Shown in pieces: positions 42,979 to 51,191 of a stretch of 64,000 nt of DNA. Location of the stretch: NCBI RefSeq assembly GCF_003387475.1, contig NZ_QUNO01000025.1, forward strand, positions 1 through 64,000. Direction: 5' to 3'. The notes beneath the pieces are model-generated. The model made no database searches. It had not been told where the DNA came from and worked only from the letters and a program-made list of their open reading frames with translations. The position numbers and the translations under genes are program-made. Origin of the DNA: Kutzneria buriramensis (lineage in GTDB: Bacteria > Actinomycetota > Actinomycetes > Mycobacteriales > Pseudonocardiaceae). The stretch's first letter is position 1. Every line of letters starts with the position of its first letter.

Positions 42979-43725
42979 GTGATCTCGAACTCGGCGGGAT
43001 GGCTGCCGCTGCTGATCGTGTGCCTGGTCTTCACGGCCGCGGCGGCGTTGATCGTGATGGCGGGCCGGCTGTGGGAGCCGTGGCCGATCCTGTTCGCCGC
43101 CGGCCGCGCGGTGCTGCAACTGGCGGTGGTCTCGGCGGTGATCACCGCGGTGCTGGCCTCGCTCGGCCTCACCGGCGGCTTCCTGCTGCTGATGGCGATC
43201 GTCGCGACGGCGACCTCCGCGGCCCGTACGGGGGTCGGCTGGCGCGGGGTCTGGGTGGGGCTGGCGATCGTGGCGGGCGTGATCCCGGCGCTGGCGCTGC
43301 TGCTCGGCACGGGCCTGCTGCCGACGTCCGGGGCGGCGCTGGTGCCGATGGGCGGCATCCTGATCGGCGGCGGCATGACGGCCACCACCCTGTCGGTACG
43401 CCGCGTGCTGGACACCCTCAAGCAGCGGCACGGCGAGTACGAGGCGGCGCTGGCGCTGGGGTTCATGGAGCCGGACGCGGTCCGCGAGCTGGTGCGCAAG
43501 CCGGCGGCCGACGCCCTGCTGCCGGCGCTGGACCAGACCCGCACGGTCGGCCTCGTCACCCTTCCGGGGGCTTTTGTCGGCATGTTGCTGGGCGGCGCGC
43601 CGGTGTGGCTGGCGGGGGCGTTGCAGCTGGTCGTGCTGCTCGGACTGCTGGCGGTGGAGTCGCTGGCCATCCTGATCGTCGTGGAGCTGGTGGCCCGCGG
43701 CCGGGTGCGCCGGGTTGACCGATAG
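42979..43725 (+). CDS. fetB: FetB/UPF0014-family iron-export permease
   Basis: 248 residues from a GTG; 14 in-frame upstream codons run through the hairpin and are rejected. About seven hydrophobic segments. Family blocks: RAVLQLAVVSAVITAVL, MAIVATATSAARTGVGWRGV, LVPMGGILIGGGMTATTLSVRRVLDTLKQRHGEYEAALALG, and LVTLPGAFVGMLLGGAPVWLAGALQLVVLL. In E. coli FetB works with the ATPase FetA in iron export under peroxide stress. No fetA neighbour is visible. An iron box lies immediately downstream. Confidence 0.88.
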   Translation: MISNSAGWLPLLIVCLVFTAAAALIVMAGRLWEPWPILFAAGRAVLQLAVVSAVITAVLASLGLTGGFLLLMAIVATATSAARTGVGWRGVWVGLAIVAGVIPALALLLGTGLLPTSGAALVPMGGILIGGGMTATTLSVRRVLDTLKQRHGEYEAALALGFMEPDAVRELVRKPAADALLPALDQTRTVGLVTLPGAFVGMLLGGAPVWLAGALQLVVLLGLLAVESLAILIVVELVARGRVRRVDR

Positions 43726-43726
43726 C

Positions 43727-43745
43727 GAAGGTAAGGCTAACCTAA
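43727..43745. promoter_or_regulatory. DtxR/IdeR iron box in an unusual place
   Basis: Read on the minus strand, TTAGGTTAGCCTTACCTTC matches the 19-bp iron-box consensus TTAGGTTAGSCTAACCTAA at 16 positions. It lies 1 bp after the fetB stop, between convergent fetB and esterase genes, so no protein start is downstream in either direction. A strong hairpin follows at 43789-43825. Confidence 0.7.
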
Positions 43746-43788
43746 TCTCGACCGCTTCGTGGTGGGAGCGGCAGTCAGTTCGGGAACA

Positions 43789-43825
43789 GAAGAGGCCCCG
43801 GGTCCGGCAGACCCGGGGCCTCTTC
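43789..43825. terminator. Bidirectional hairpin terminator
   Basis: Perfect 16-bp stem (43789-43804 with 43810-43825) around the 5-nt loop CGGCA, lying 5 bp beyond the esterase stop. It would terminate esterase transcripts and any transcript reading right from the iron box region. Confidence 0.85.
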
Positions 43826-43830
43826 GCGCG

Positions 43831-44760
43831 TCAGGCCAGCGCCTTGGCCAGCACGGCGGCGGCCTGGTCGATGGCGGCCTCGGCGGCGTTGGTGGCGCGC
43901 AGCGCGTTCAGCATCACGAAGTCGTGGATGATGCCCTGGTAGCGCACGGCGGTCACGGGCACGCCGGCCTCGCGCAGCTTGTTCGCGTACGCCTCGCCCT
44001 CGTCACGGAGCACGTCGGCCTCGCCGGTGATCACCAGCGCCGGCGGCAGGTCGCGCAGCTGCTCGACGGACGCCCGCAGCGGCGAAGCGGTGATCTCGGC
44101 GCGCTGCGCCTCGTCGGTCGTGTACTGGTCCCAGAACCACTGCATGGCGTCGCGGCGCAGGAAGTAGCCCTCGGCGAACTGGTGGTACGACTCGGTGTCG
44201 AACGAGGCGTCGGTGACCGGGTAGAACAGCACCTGCTGCTTGAACGCGAACTCGCCGGTCTGCTTGGCCATCAGCGTCAGCGCGGCGGTCATGTTGCCGC
44301 CGACCGAGTCGCCGGCCACCGCGACGCGGCTGCTGTCCAGGTTGTGCTCGGCGCCGTGCTCGAAGACCCACTTGGTCACGGCGTAGTTCTGGTTGATCGC
44401 GACCGGGTAGCGGGCCTCGGGCGACAGGCTGTAATCCGGGAACACCACCGCCGCGCCCGTCTTCACGGTCAGCTCGCGCACCAGGCGGTCGTGGGTGTGG
44501 GCGTTGCCGAACACCCAGCCGGCGCCGTGGATGTAGATGATCACCGGCAGCGGGCCGTCCGCGCCGACGGGCCGCGTGACCTGCACCGGCACGCCCTCGA
44601 CGGTGTACTGCTCGACGACGACGTCGGGCTTGTCGATCTCGCCGCCCTGCACCTCGTTCACGGCCTCGCGGCCCTTGTCGGGGCCCAGGTCGAACAGGTA
44701 CGGCGGGTTCGCGGTGGCTTCGGCGAAGTCCTTGGCGGCCGGCTCGAGCACGACGCTCAT
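43831..44760 (-). CDS. Alpha/beta hydrolase (HSL-family esterase)
   Basis: 309 residues from the ATG of MSVVLEPAAKDFAEATANPP, with AGGAGGAGAG upstream, which fixes the start. Oxyanion-hole motif YIHGAGWVFG (HGGG type), nucleophile elbow GDSVGGN, acid in EADVLRDEGEAYA, and His in IIHDFVM. Length and motifs suit esterases of the hormone-sensitive-lipase family. Divergent from ohrR with a shared palindrome between, so it is a likely target of that peroxide-sensing repressor. Confidence 0.92.
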   Translation of the reverse strand: MSVVLEPAAKDFAEATANPPYLFDLGPDKGREAVNEVQGGEIDKPDVVVEQYTVEGVPVQVTRPVGADGPLPVIIYIHGAGWVFGNAHTHDRLVRELTVKTGAAVVFPDYSLSPEARYPVAINQNYAVTKWVFEHGAEHNLDSSRVAVAGDSVGGNMTAALTLMAKQTGEFAFKQQVLFYPVTDASFDTESYHQFAEGYFLRRDAMQWFWDQYTTDEAQRAEITASPLRASVEQLRDLPPALVITGEADVLRDEGEAYANKLREAGVPVTAVRYQGIIHDFVMLNALRATNAAEAAIDQAAAVLAKALA

Positions 44761-44826
44761 GGCTCTCTCCTCCTGCTTGGTCCCTGACCTGACACCGAGA
44801 ACAATAGCGTCCAACTAGATCGTGCA

Positions 44827-44838
44827 CAACTTAAGTTG
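44827..44838. promoter_or_regulatory. Palindrome in the esterase/ohrR divergent promoter
   Basis: Perfect 12-bp palindrome CAACTTAAGTTG. It is followed by TATGAT (44845-44850), a probable -10 box only 6 bp before the ohrR ATG, implying a leaderless transcript. On the other strand TTGCCA, 17 bp and TCTAGT form a plausible esterase promoter that overlaps the palindrome. Likely OhrR operator. Confidence 0.6.
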
Positions 44839-44856
44839 GCAAGTTATGATTGTGGC

Positions 44857-45303
44857 ATGAACGACACGAGCAACCCGTTGCTGCTGCGGGACCAGTTGTG
44901 CTTCTCGCTCTACGCGGCCAGCCGGTCGGTCACCGCCCTGTACCGACCGCTGCTGGACGAGCTGGGGCTCACCTACCCGCAGTACCTGGTGCTGCTGGTG
45001 CTCTGGGAACACGGCGACAGTCCGGTCAAGGACCTCGGCGCCGCGCTACAGCTGGACTACGGCACGCTGTCGCCGCTGCTCAAGCGGCTGGAGGCGAACG
45101 GGCTGGTGCGCCGCGCCCGGCGCGCCGACGACGAGCGCTCGGTTTCCGTCGCCCTCACCGAGGAAGGCCTGGCGCTGCGCGACCGCGCGCTGTCGGTGCC
45201 GCCGGTGATCGGCACCGCGATGGGCCTGGACGACGCCGAGTTCGAGGTGCTGCGCGGGCTGCTGAGCAAGCTCACGACGTCGGTGCAGGCCTACACGGCG
45301 TGA
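44857..45303 (+). CDS. ohrR: OhrR-like organic-peroxide-sensing MarR regulator
   Basis: 148 residues. The N-terminal LLLRDQLCFSLYAASRSVTALYRPLLDELGLTYPQYLVLLVLWE is the OhrR signature, with the peroxide-sensing Cys at residue 15 followed by the Tyr residues that hydrogen-bond it. HTH region GAALQLDYGTLSPLLKRLEANGLV, then wing RRARRADDERSVSVAL. OhrR normally represses an adjacent ohr peroxidase gene, but none is present; the divergent esterase takes that place. Confidence 0.9.
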   Translation: MNDTSNPLLLRDQLCFSLYAASRSVTALYRPLLDELGLTYPQYLVLLVLWEHGDSPVKDLGAALQLDYGTLSPLLKRLEANGLVRRARRADDERSVSVALTEEGLALRDRALSVPPVIGTAMGLDDAEFEVLRGLLSKLTTSVQAYTA

Positions 45304-45308
45304 GAACA

Positions 45309-45347
45309 CGCCGAGACCCCGTCGATGTGACGGAGCCTCGGCGTTTT
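45309..45347 (+). terminator. Intrinsic terminator of ohrR
   Basis: CGCCGAG (45309-45315) pairs with CTCGGCG (45337-45343), extended inward by an imperfect stem ACCCCGTC / GACGGAGC, and followed by TTTT at 45344-45347. Six bp past the ohrR stop; a classical terminator by Actinobacterial standards. Confidence 0.75.
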
Positions 45348-45383
45348 CCGGCAGCTCGGCTTGTCGGAGCATCCACCGCCGGG

Positions 45384-46010
45384 TCAGGGGACCAGTCGCA
45401 GGCCGTTCTGGCCGGCCCGCGCGGCCTCGAAGCGCGCGTTCACGTCGGTCCAGTCCACGACGTTCCACAGCGCGCCGATGTAGTCCGCCTTGAGGTTGCG
45501 GTACTGCAAGTAGTAAGCGTGCTCCCAGATGTCGAACACCAGCAGCGGCGTGGTCGTGATCGACAGGTTCGAGTGGTGGTCCTTGAGCTGCATGGTGATC
45601 AGCCGTTGGCCCACCGGCTCCCAGGCCAGCACGCCCCAGCCCGAGCCCTGAATCGTGCCTGACGCCGCGCCCAGCTGCGCTCGCAGCCCGTCGAAGGAGC
45701 CGAAGTGCTCGTCGATCGCCGCGGCCAGCTCGCCGGTCGGCTTGTCGCCGCCGTCGGGGCTCAGGTTCTTCCACCACACCTGGTGCAGCGCGTGGCCGGC
45801 CAGGTGGAACGCGAGCGTGGTCTCCAGCCCGACGATCGAGCCGAAGGAGCCCTGGTCGCGGGCCTCGTCGATCTGCTCGAGGGTGTCGTTGGCGCCCTTG
45901 ACGTAGGCGAGGTGGTGCTTGCTGTGATGCAGCTCGTTGATCTCGCCGATGATCGACGGCTCGAGCGCGCCGTAGTCGTAGTCGAGGTCGGGCAGTACGT
46001 ACTGGGCCAT
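45384..46010 (-). CDS. Superoxide dismutase (Fe/Mn family)
   Basis: 208 residues from the ATG of [18 protein letters not shown]; a GTG three codons upstream is within the dyad. Metal and active-site motifs: [48 protein letters not shown], and [13 protein letters not shown] carrying the last Asp and His ligands. Mn versus Fe cannot be set with confidence. Cytoplasmic, though actinobacterial homologues are sometimes found outside cells. Preceded by a 36-bp dyad 1 bp from its ATG. Confidence 0.95.
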   Translation of the reverse strand: MAQYVLPDLDYDYGALEPSIIGEINELHHSKHHLAYVKGANDTLEQIDEARDQGSFGSIVGLETTLAFHLAGHALHQVWWKNLSPDGGDKPTGELAAAIDEHFGSFDGLRAQLGAASGTIQGSGWGVLAWEPVGQRLITMQLKDHHSNLSITTTPLLVFDIWEHAYYLQYRNLKADYIGALWNVVDWTDVNARFEAARAGQNGLRLVP

Positions 46011-46011
46011 A

Positions 46012-46047
46012 GTTGCCACTATCTAGCAATTGCAAGATAGTGGCAAC
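46012..46047. promoter_or_regulatory. 36-bp dyad at the superoxide dismutase start
   Basis: Perfect 13-bp arms (46012-46024 with 46035-46047) around AGCAATTGCA, so the whole 36 bp is palindromic but for one A/A pair. The right end on the coding strand touches the sod ATG. TTGCCA and GATAGT 17 bp apart within it could be the promoter, making the message leaderless and the dyad a full-length operator. It could also be the terminator of the upstream gene. Confidence 0.65.
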
Positions 46048-46056
46048 TAGGAGATC

Positions 46057-47553
46057 TCACCAAACGGGCCAGGTATGCACCGGGTTGCCGGCGTGCATCA
46101 GGTCGATGTAGCGGCGCAGCATGCCGATCAGCGCCGCCTCCCGGTCCGCGCCGCGCTGCTCCAGCTGTGCGACCGTCTCGCGCTGCCACGACGAGCCGGT
46201 CCGCCGGGCCACGCAGCGCTGCTCGATGATGCCGAGGTAGCGCTCGCGGGCCGCGTCCGAGACGCCGAGCTCGCGCAGGCCCTCGTGGGCCATCGGCAGC
46301 AGCCGGCGCAGCACGAGCTCGTCCGGTGGCACCCAGCCGATGCCGGGCCAGTACAGCTGGGCGCCCATGCCGTGCCGCGCGCCCGAGTACAGGTTCTCCT
46401 CGGCCGCCTGGAACGACATTTGCGTCCACAGTGGACGTTCCTGGGTGGCCAGCGCCCGCTGCGCGCCGTAGAAGAACGCGGCGTTGGCCAGGATGTCCAC
46501 AATGGTCGGACCGGCCGGCAGCACCCGGTTCTCCACGCGCAGGTGCGGCACCCCGTCGACCAGGTCGTACACCGGCCGGTTCCACCGCCACACGGTTCCG
46601 TTGTGCAGTCGCAGTTCCGACAGCTGCGGCGCCCGCCCGGCGGCCAGCTCGGCGATCGGGTCCTCGTCGTCGATCACCGGCAGCAGGCCCTGGAAGTAGC
46701 GCACGTTCTCCTCGAACAGGTCGAATATCGAGGTGATCCAGCGCTCCCCGAACCACACCCGCGGCCGCACGCCCTGGTTCTGGAGCTCCTGCGGCCGGGT
46801 GTCGGTGGCCTGCTGGAACAGCGGGATCCGGGTCTCGTGCCACAGCGCCTTGCCCAGCAGGAACGGCGAGTTGGCGGCCAGCGCCACCTGCACGCCGGCC
46901 AGGCACTGCGCGGCGTTCCAGTGCGCGGCGAAATGATCCGGCTGCACCTGCAGATGCAGCTGCACGGAGGTGCAGGCGGCCTCCGGCAGAATGGATTCCG
47001 CGTAGCTGCGCAGGCGTTCCGGCTCGCCGCCCGGCATCGGCGAGCCCTCCATGTGCAGCACCATCTCCTCGCCGCGGGCGGCGAAGATCTCGTCGTTGAG
47101 CACCGTGTAGCGCCGGTTGCTGGTCAGCCAGCGCGGATCGAAGTGCTCGCGCCGCAGCGTCGGCAGCACCCCGATCAGCACGATCGCCGCGCCCGCGTCC
47201 TTCGCCTTGGTGTCGGCGTTGTCGAACGTGCGGCGCAGCTCCTGTTCCAGGTCAACGGCCTCGTTGCCGGCCAGCGGCCGGGGCGGCACGTTGATCTCCA
47301 GGTTGTGCTGGCTGAGCTCGGTGGTGAAGGAGGGATCGTCGATCTTCTCCAACACCTCGGAGTTCGCCATCGCCGGCCGCAGCTTCTGGTCGACCAGGTT
47401 CAGCTCGATCTCCAGCCCCATCTGTTGCTGGGGGAACGAGAACACGTCGTCCGTGAGCATTCTGGCCAACGCGTCCAGACAGCGCTGCACCTTCTCGCGG
47501 TAACGCTGGCGGTCCTCCCGGCTGAATGTTCGGTCGGACACGTCCTTGCCCAT
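46057..47553 (-). CDS. Glutamate-cysteine-ligase-like (GCS2) protein
   Basis: 498 residues from the ATG of MGKDVSDRTFSREDRQRYREKV, preceded by GGGAGGC; 28 upstream in-frame codons are rejected. Carboxylate-amine ligase fold: QQQMGLEIELNLVDQKLRPAMAN, FTTELSQHNLEINVPPRPL (metal-binding), TSVQLHLQVQPDHFAAHWNAAQ, and RVENRVLPAGPTIVDILANAAFFYG. Actinomycetes use mycothiol and not glutathione, so its product is uncertain; it could make a gamma-glutamyl compound. It runs into sod on the same strand with 46 bp between. Confidence 0.85.
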   Translation of the reverse strand: MGKDVSDRTFSREDRQRYREKVQRCLDALARMLTDDVFSFPQQQMGLEIELNLVDQKLRPAMANSEVLEKIDDPSFTTELSQHNLEINVPPRPLAGNEAVDLEQELRRTFDNADTKAKDAGAAIVLIGVLPTLRREHFDPRWLTSNRRYTVLNDEIFAARGEEMVLHMEGSPMPGGEPERLRSYAESILPEAACTSVQLHLQVQPDHFAAHWNAAQCLAGVQVALAANSPFLLGKALWHETRIPLFQQATDTRPQELQNQGVRPRVWFGERWITSIFDLFEENVRYFQGLLPVIDDEDPIAELAAGRAPQLSELRLHNGTVWRWNRPVYDLVDGVPHLRVENRVLPAGPTIVDILANAAFFYGAQRALATQERPLWTQMSFQAAEENLYSGARHGMGAQLYWPGIGWVPPDELVLRRLLPMAHEGLRELGVSDAARERYLGIIEQRCVARRTGSSWQRETVAQLEQRGADREAALIGMLRRYIDLMHAGNPVHTWPVW

Positions 47554-47766
47554 GCCGCCTCCCACTTCGGTCTGCCCGGTTCCTCGGGCGCCTGAAGCGA
47601 ATGCCCACCGTGACACAACGCCTTTGGCCCTGCCCATCGGCCAAATCGGTGCTCTCTGTCACATTGGCATAACTTCCGGTGAGAATGTGCAGGTAGGGGG
47701 CCTGGGATTACCACTCCTGGCGACGGAGAAACATGGTATGGCGCGAGCAGTGAGAGACTGCTCGGC

Positions 47767-48570
47767 GTGCCGCAGGTGATCGAGATCGACGACCCCTCGG
47801 ACACCAGGCTGGACGACTTCCGCGACCTGTCCACCGCCGACCGGCGGCCGGACCGGCCGGGCGGCCGCGGCCTGGTGATCGCCGAGGGCACCATCGTCGT
47901 GCGCAGGCTGCTGGACTCGCCGTACCCGCTGCGCGGCCTGCTCGGCGTGCCCCGGCGGATCGAGGAGCTGCTGCCCGACCTGCCCGACTTCGACGGGCCC
48001 GCCTACGCGGTGTCCGCGGACGTGATGGCTCGGGTCGTCGGATTTCACCTGAACCGGGGAGTGCTGGCGGCCGCGGACCGCGCCGTGCAACCGGATCCCT
48101 CGGAACTGGTTTCGGACGCGCGGATGCTGGCCGTGCTGGAGGGCGTCGGCGACCACGAGAACCTCGGGGCCCTGTTCCGCAACGCCGCCGCGCTGAGCGT
48201 GGACGGCGTGCTGCTCGGCGCAGGATGTTCGGATCCGCTGTACCGGCGCAGCGTGCGGGTGTCCATGGGGCACGTGCTGCGGGTGCCGTTCGCCGACCTG
48301 CGGCCGTGGCCGTCCGGTCTGGACCTGTTGCGCGCCAAAGGCTTCACCGTGGCGGCGCTGACGCCGCGCGCCGACGCCGTCGACCTGCGCGAATGCAAGC
48401 TGGCAGGGGAGAAGGTGGCCCTGCTGCTCGGGTCCGAGGGACCCGGCCTCACCGACGAGGCGATCGAGGCGGCGGACCTTGCCGTGAAGATCCCGATGGC
48501 CCAAGGTGTGGATTCCCTGAATGTCGCCACCGCGGGCGCGGTGGCGTTTCACGCGTTGGGGGTGTCGTGA
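47767..48570 (+). CDS. SpoU/TrmH-family RNA 2'-O-methyltransferase
   Basis: 267 residues, GTG start. The N-terminal substrate domain (LVIAEGTIVVRRLLDSPYPLRGLL) is followed by the trefoil-knot SPOUT domain: LAVLEGVGDHENLGALFRNAAALSVDGVLLG (motif 1), VALLLGSEGPGLTDEAI (motif 2), and IPMAQGVDSLNVATAGAVAFHAL (motif 3). It methylates ribose in rRNA or tRNA; the site is unknown. Equivalent to Rv0881. GTGA overlap with the DUF2537 gene. Confidence 0.92.
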   Translation: MPQVIEIDDPSDTRLDDFRDLSTADRRPDRPGGRGLVIAEGTIVVRRLLDSPYPLRGLLGVPRRIEELLPDLPDFDGPAYAVSADVMARVVGFHLNRGVLAAADRAVQPDPSELVSDARMLAVLEGVGDHENLGALFRNAAALSVDGVLLGAGCSDPLYRRSVRVSMGHVLRVPFADLRPWPSGLDLLRAKGFTVAALTPRADAVDLRECKLAGEKVALLLGSEGPGLTDEAIEAADLAVKIPMAQGVDSLNVATAGAVAFHALGVS

Positions 48571-49253
48571 GTACCGTCGACCAGGCAGGCGCCGACCGGT
48601 CCTCGGAGGAGACATCCGTGCAGCTACACGCCCGAGCCGGCCGTGCCGTGCTGGTCGGACACGACGGCAACCAGATGCGCGAGGTCGACCCCCGGTCGCT
48701 GGCGCTGCCGTCCGACCTGACGGCGGCGCTGCACGAGTGGGCGGAGGTCGCGCACGCGCTCGTGCCCAACGACCACGAGCCGGTCGGCGGCACCGCCGGT
48801 GACCTGGTCACCCGCCGCGGCCGGCAGCTGGCCGGGCGGCTGGCCACCGAGCTCGGGCTGCCCATCGCCTACGCCGACCCGGTGTCCGGCGAGGTGGTCG
48901 AGGTGGAGCCGTCGGTCGCGACCGAGGAACCGGTCGAGGAAGACTTCGCCGACGACCTGCCGGTCCGCGAGCCGACGCCGTGGGCGACCGGTCTGACGGT
49001 GACCGTCGTGGTCGCCGGCATGGTGGCCGTGGCGGTGGCGTCGCTGTCGTTCGCCCTGGCCCAGGCCAGCCTGTGGCTGGCGGTCATCGCCAACGTGGTC
49101 GTCATCGGCGGCCTGTCGCCGTCCGTCTGGCTGGCCCGCGACGTCCCCGTCTGGCGCTGGGTTGCCCTCGGAGTGGCCAGCGGCCTAGTCCTCGCCTGGG
49201 CGGCCTTGTTGCTGAGCCTCCTGGGCCCCGCCACCACCGTCCCCACCTCGTAA
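48567..49253 (+). CDS. DUF2537 membrane protein
   Basis: 228 residues from the GTG overlapping the SpoU stop; GTG at 48618 is an alternative. A soluble N-terminal part (~1-135; LHARAGRAVLVGHDGNQMREVDP) and an acidic stretch lead to three C-terminal membrane segments (TGLTVTVVVAGMVAVAVASL, LWLAVIANVVVIGGLSPSVW, WVALGVASGLVLAWAALLLS). Equivalent by position to Rv0882, though longer at the N-terminus. Function unknown. Confidence 0.8.
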   Translation: MSTVDQAGADRSSEETSVQLHARAGRAVLVGHDGNQMREVDPRSLALPSDLTAALHEWAEVAHALVPNDHEPVGGTAGDLVTRRGRQLAGRLATELGLPIAYADPVSGEVVEVEPSVATEEPVEEDFADDLPVREPTPWATGLTVTVVVAGMVAVAVASLSFALAQASLWLAVIANVVVIGGLSPSVWLARDVPVWRWVALGVASGLVLAWAALLLSLLGPATTVPTS

Positions 49254-49353
49254 AACCCCCGCGAGTCGCGCTCTCAAGCACACCGAATGTAGGTCCCAGG
49301 CACATGCCCGAGACCTACATTCGGTATGTCCCAGAGCGCGACTCGCGGGGGTT
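49254..49353. terminator. Long nested hairpin, family 2, copy B
   Basis: Between the convergent DUF2537 and ABC transporter genes. The outer stem is 21 bp and perfect (49254-49274 with 49333-49353); the inner stem is 14 bp and perfect (49282-49295 with 49312-49325). The outer stem ends match copy A at 5855-5968 (CGCGAGTC / GACTCGCGGGGG), while the inner stem is unrelated. Compared with copy A the outer stem has compensatory changes. Confidence 0.8.
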
Positions 49354-49358
49354 CGGTT

Positions 49359-51191
49359 CTAGGCGAGGGAGTCGAGCCAGGCCTGGTGGAGGCGGGCGAA
49401 GCGGCCGTGCTGGCCGATGAGGTCGGCGGGCGAGCCGTCCTCGACGATCCGGCCGCCGTCGACCACCAGCACGCGGTCGGCGATCAGCACCGTGGACAGC
49501 CGGTGGGCGATGATCACCGCCGTCCGGTCGGACAGCACCGTCTCCAGCGCCGCCTGCACCGCGCGCTCGGTCGGCACGTCCAGGCTGGACGTCGCCTCGT
49601 CGAGCACCAGCACCGACGGGTCGGCCAGCAGCGCCCGGGCGAACGCCACCAGCTGGCGCTGGCCCGCCGACAGCCGGCCGCCGCGCTTGCGGACGTCGGT
49701 GTCGTAGCCCTCGGGCAGGGCGGCGATGAACTCGTGCGCCCCGACCGCGGCGGCCACCCGCTGCACGTCCTCCCGGGTCGCGTCCGGCCGGCCCATCGCG
49801 ATGTTGTCCGCGACCGACCCGGCGAACAGGAAGTTCTCCTGCGTCACCATGGTCACCGCGGACCGCAGGTCGGCATCGGCCACGTCCCGCAGGTTCACGC
49901 CGTCCAGCGAGACGGTGCCGGTGGACGGGTCGTAGAACCGGGCCACCAGCTTGGCCAGCGTCGTCTTGCCGGCGCCGGTCGCGCCGACCACCGCGATGGT
50001 CTGCCCGGCCGGCACGTGCAGGTCGAACTCCGGCAGCACGATCGGCGAGTCCGCGGCGTAGCGGAACTCCACCCGCTCGAACCGCAGGTCCCCGCGCCGA
50101 CCCCGATGGGGCAGCGGCTTGGGCTCCGCCGGCTCGGCCACCGCCGGCTCCTCCTCCAGCACGCCGGAGATCTTCTCCAGCGCCGCCACGGCCGCCGAGT
50201 ACGAGTTGGCGAACATCGCCAGGTCGTCCAGCGGGTCGTAGAACCGGCGCAGGTACAGCGCGAACGCCGCCAGCACGCCGAGCTGGAGGCTGCCGTCGAC
50301 CACCCGTAGCGCGCCCCACGCCAGCACCACGGCCATGGTCACGTTGCCGACCAGCCGCACGGTCGACGTGAACCGGGCCATCACCTTCATCGCCTGGTTG
50401 TTGGCGTCCCGGTACTCGACGTTGACCTCGTGCAGGATCTCCTCGTTGCGGCCGTGCCGGCGGTAGGCCTGCACCGCGCGGATCCCGTTCATGGTCTCCA
50501 CGAACTGGACGATCACCTTGGCCACGGCGGTGGTCGTCGCCCGGTACGCCTTGTGCGACGCGCGCCGGAACCAGCGGGCCACGATGATCACCGGCACGAA
50601 ACCGAACAGCACCACCAGCGCCAGCCGCAGGTCCAGCACGAGCAGCGTGATCGCGATGCCCAGCACCGTGAACAGCGAGCTGAGCAGCCCGTCCAGGCCC
50701 ATGTCGAGCAGGTCGTCGATGGACTCCACGTCGGACGACAGCCGGGAGATGATCTTGCCCGAGGTGTACGTCTCGTGGAACGAGATCGACAGCCGCTGCA
50801 CGTGCCGGAACACGCGGTGCCGCAGGTCGAGCAGCAGGTCCTGGCCGATCCGGCCGGACAGCCGCACGAAGCCGCACTTCGCCGCCGCGCTGGCCAGGCC
50901 GCACACGGCGTAGCCCAGCACGCACCACACCAGCGTCGCCGGCTGGCCGGAGACCACGCCGGCCACGCCGCGGTCGATCGCCGCCGCGACCAGCAGCGGA
51001 CCGGCCAACTGCGCGCCGTTCTCCAGCAGCACGTACACCAGCGCCAGCGCCACGGACCACTTGTGCGGCCGCAGCAGCGAACCCAACAGCCGCCGCGACC
51101 GCGCCTGGAGCCGGGCGGTGACGACCTTGTCGACGTCCTCGATGTCCTCCGCGGCGACGCCGCGCCAGTCGGTAGCGGTCGGTGCGCTCAT
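49359..51191 (-). CDS. ABC exporter half-transporter, canonical ATPase site
   Basis: 610 residues from the ATG overlapping the upstream stop (ATGA). The long open frame above 51191 is a shadow of the partner gene. Type IV (MsbA-like) membrane domain of six helices in residues ~35-330, then the ATPase: Walker [19 protein letters not shown], signature [16 protein letters not shown], Walker [12 protein letters not shown] with the catalytic Glu, switch His in [10 protein letters not shown]. Pairs with the next gene to form a heterodimeric exporter, like Rv1272c-Rv1273c. Substrate unknown. Confidence 0.92.
   Translation of the reverse strand: MSAPTATDWRGVAAEDIEDVDKVVTARLQARSRRLLGSLLRPHKWSVALALVYVLLENGAQLAGPLLVAAAIDRGVAGVVSGQPATLVWCVLGYAVCGLASAAAKCGFVRLSGRIGQDLLLDLRHRVFRHVQRLSISFHETYTSGKIISRLSSDVESIDDLLDMGLDGLLSSLFTVLGIAITLLVLDLRLALVVLFGFVPVIIVARWFRRASHKAYRATTTAVAKVIVQFVETMNGIRAVQAYRRHGRNEEILHEVNVEYRDANNQAMKVMARFTSTVRLVGNVTMAVVLAWGALRVVDGSLQLGVLAAFALYLRRFYDPLDDLAMFANSYSAAVAALEKISGVLEEEPAVAEPAEPKPLPHRGRRGDLRFERVEFRYAADSPIVLPEFDLHVPAGQTIAVVGATGAGKTTLAKLVARFYDPSTGTVSLDGVNLRDVADADLRSAVTMVTQENFLFAGSVADNIAMGRPDATREDVQRVAAAVGAHEFIAALPEGYDTDVRKRGGRLSAGQRQLVAFARALLADPSVLVLDEATSSLDVPTERAVQAALETVLSDRTAVIIAHRLSTVLIADRVLVVDGGRIVEDGSPADLIGQHGRFARLHQAWLDSLA

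Noticed and set aside
43715-43942. 75-codon plus-strand frame downstream of the iron box
   Set aside because: Considered as an iron-box-regulated peptide, but its start precedes the box, it runs antisense into the esterase through the terminator stem, and has poor codon usage.
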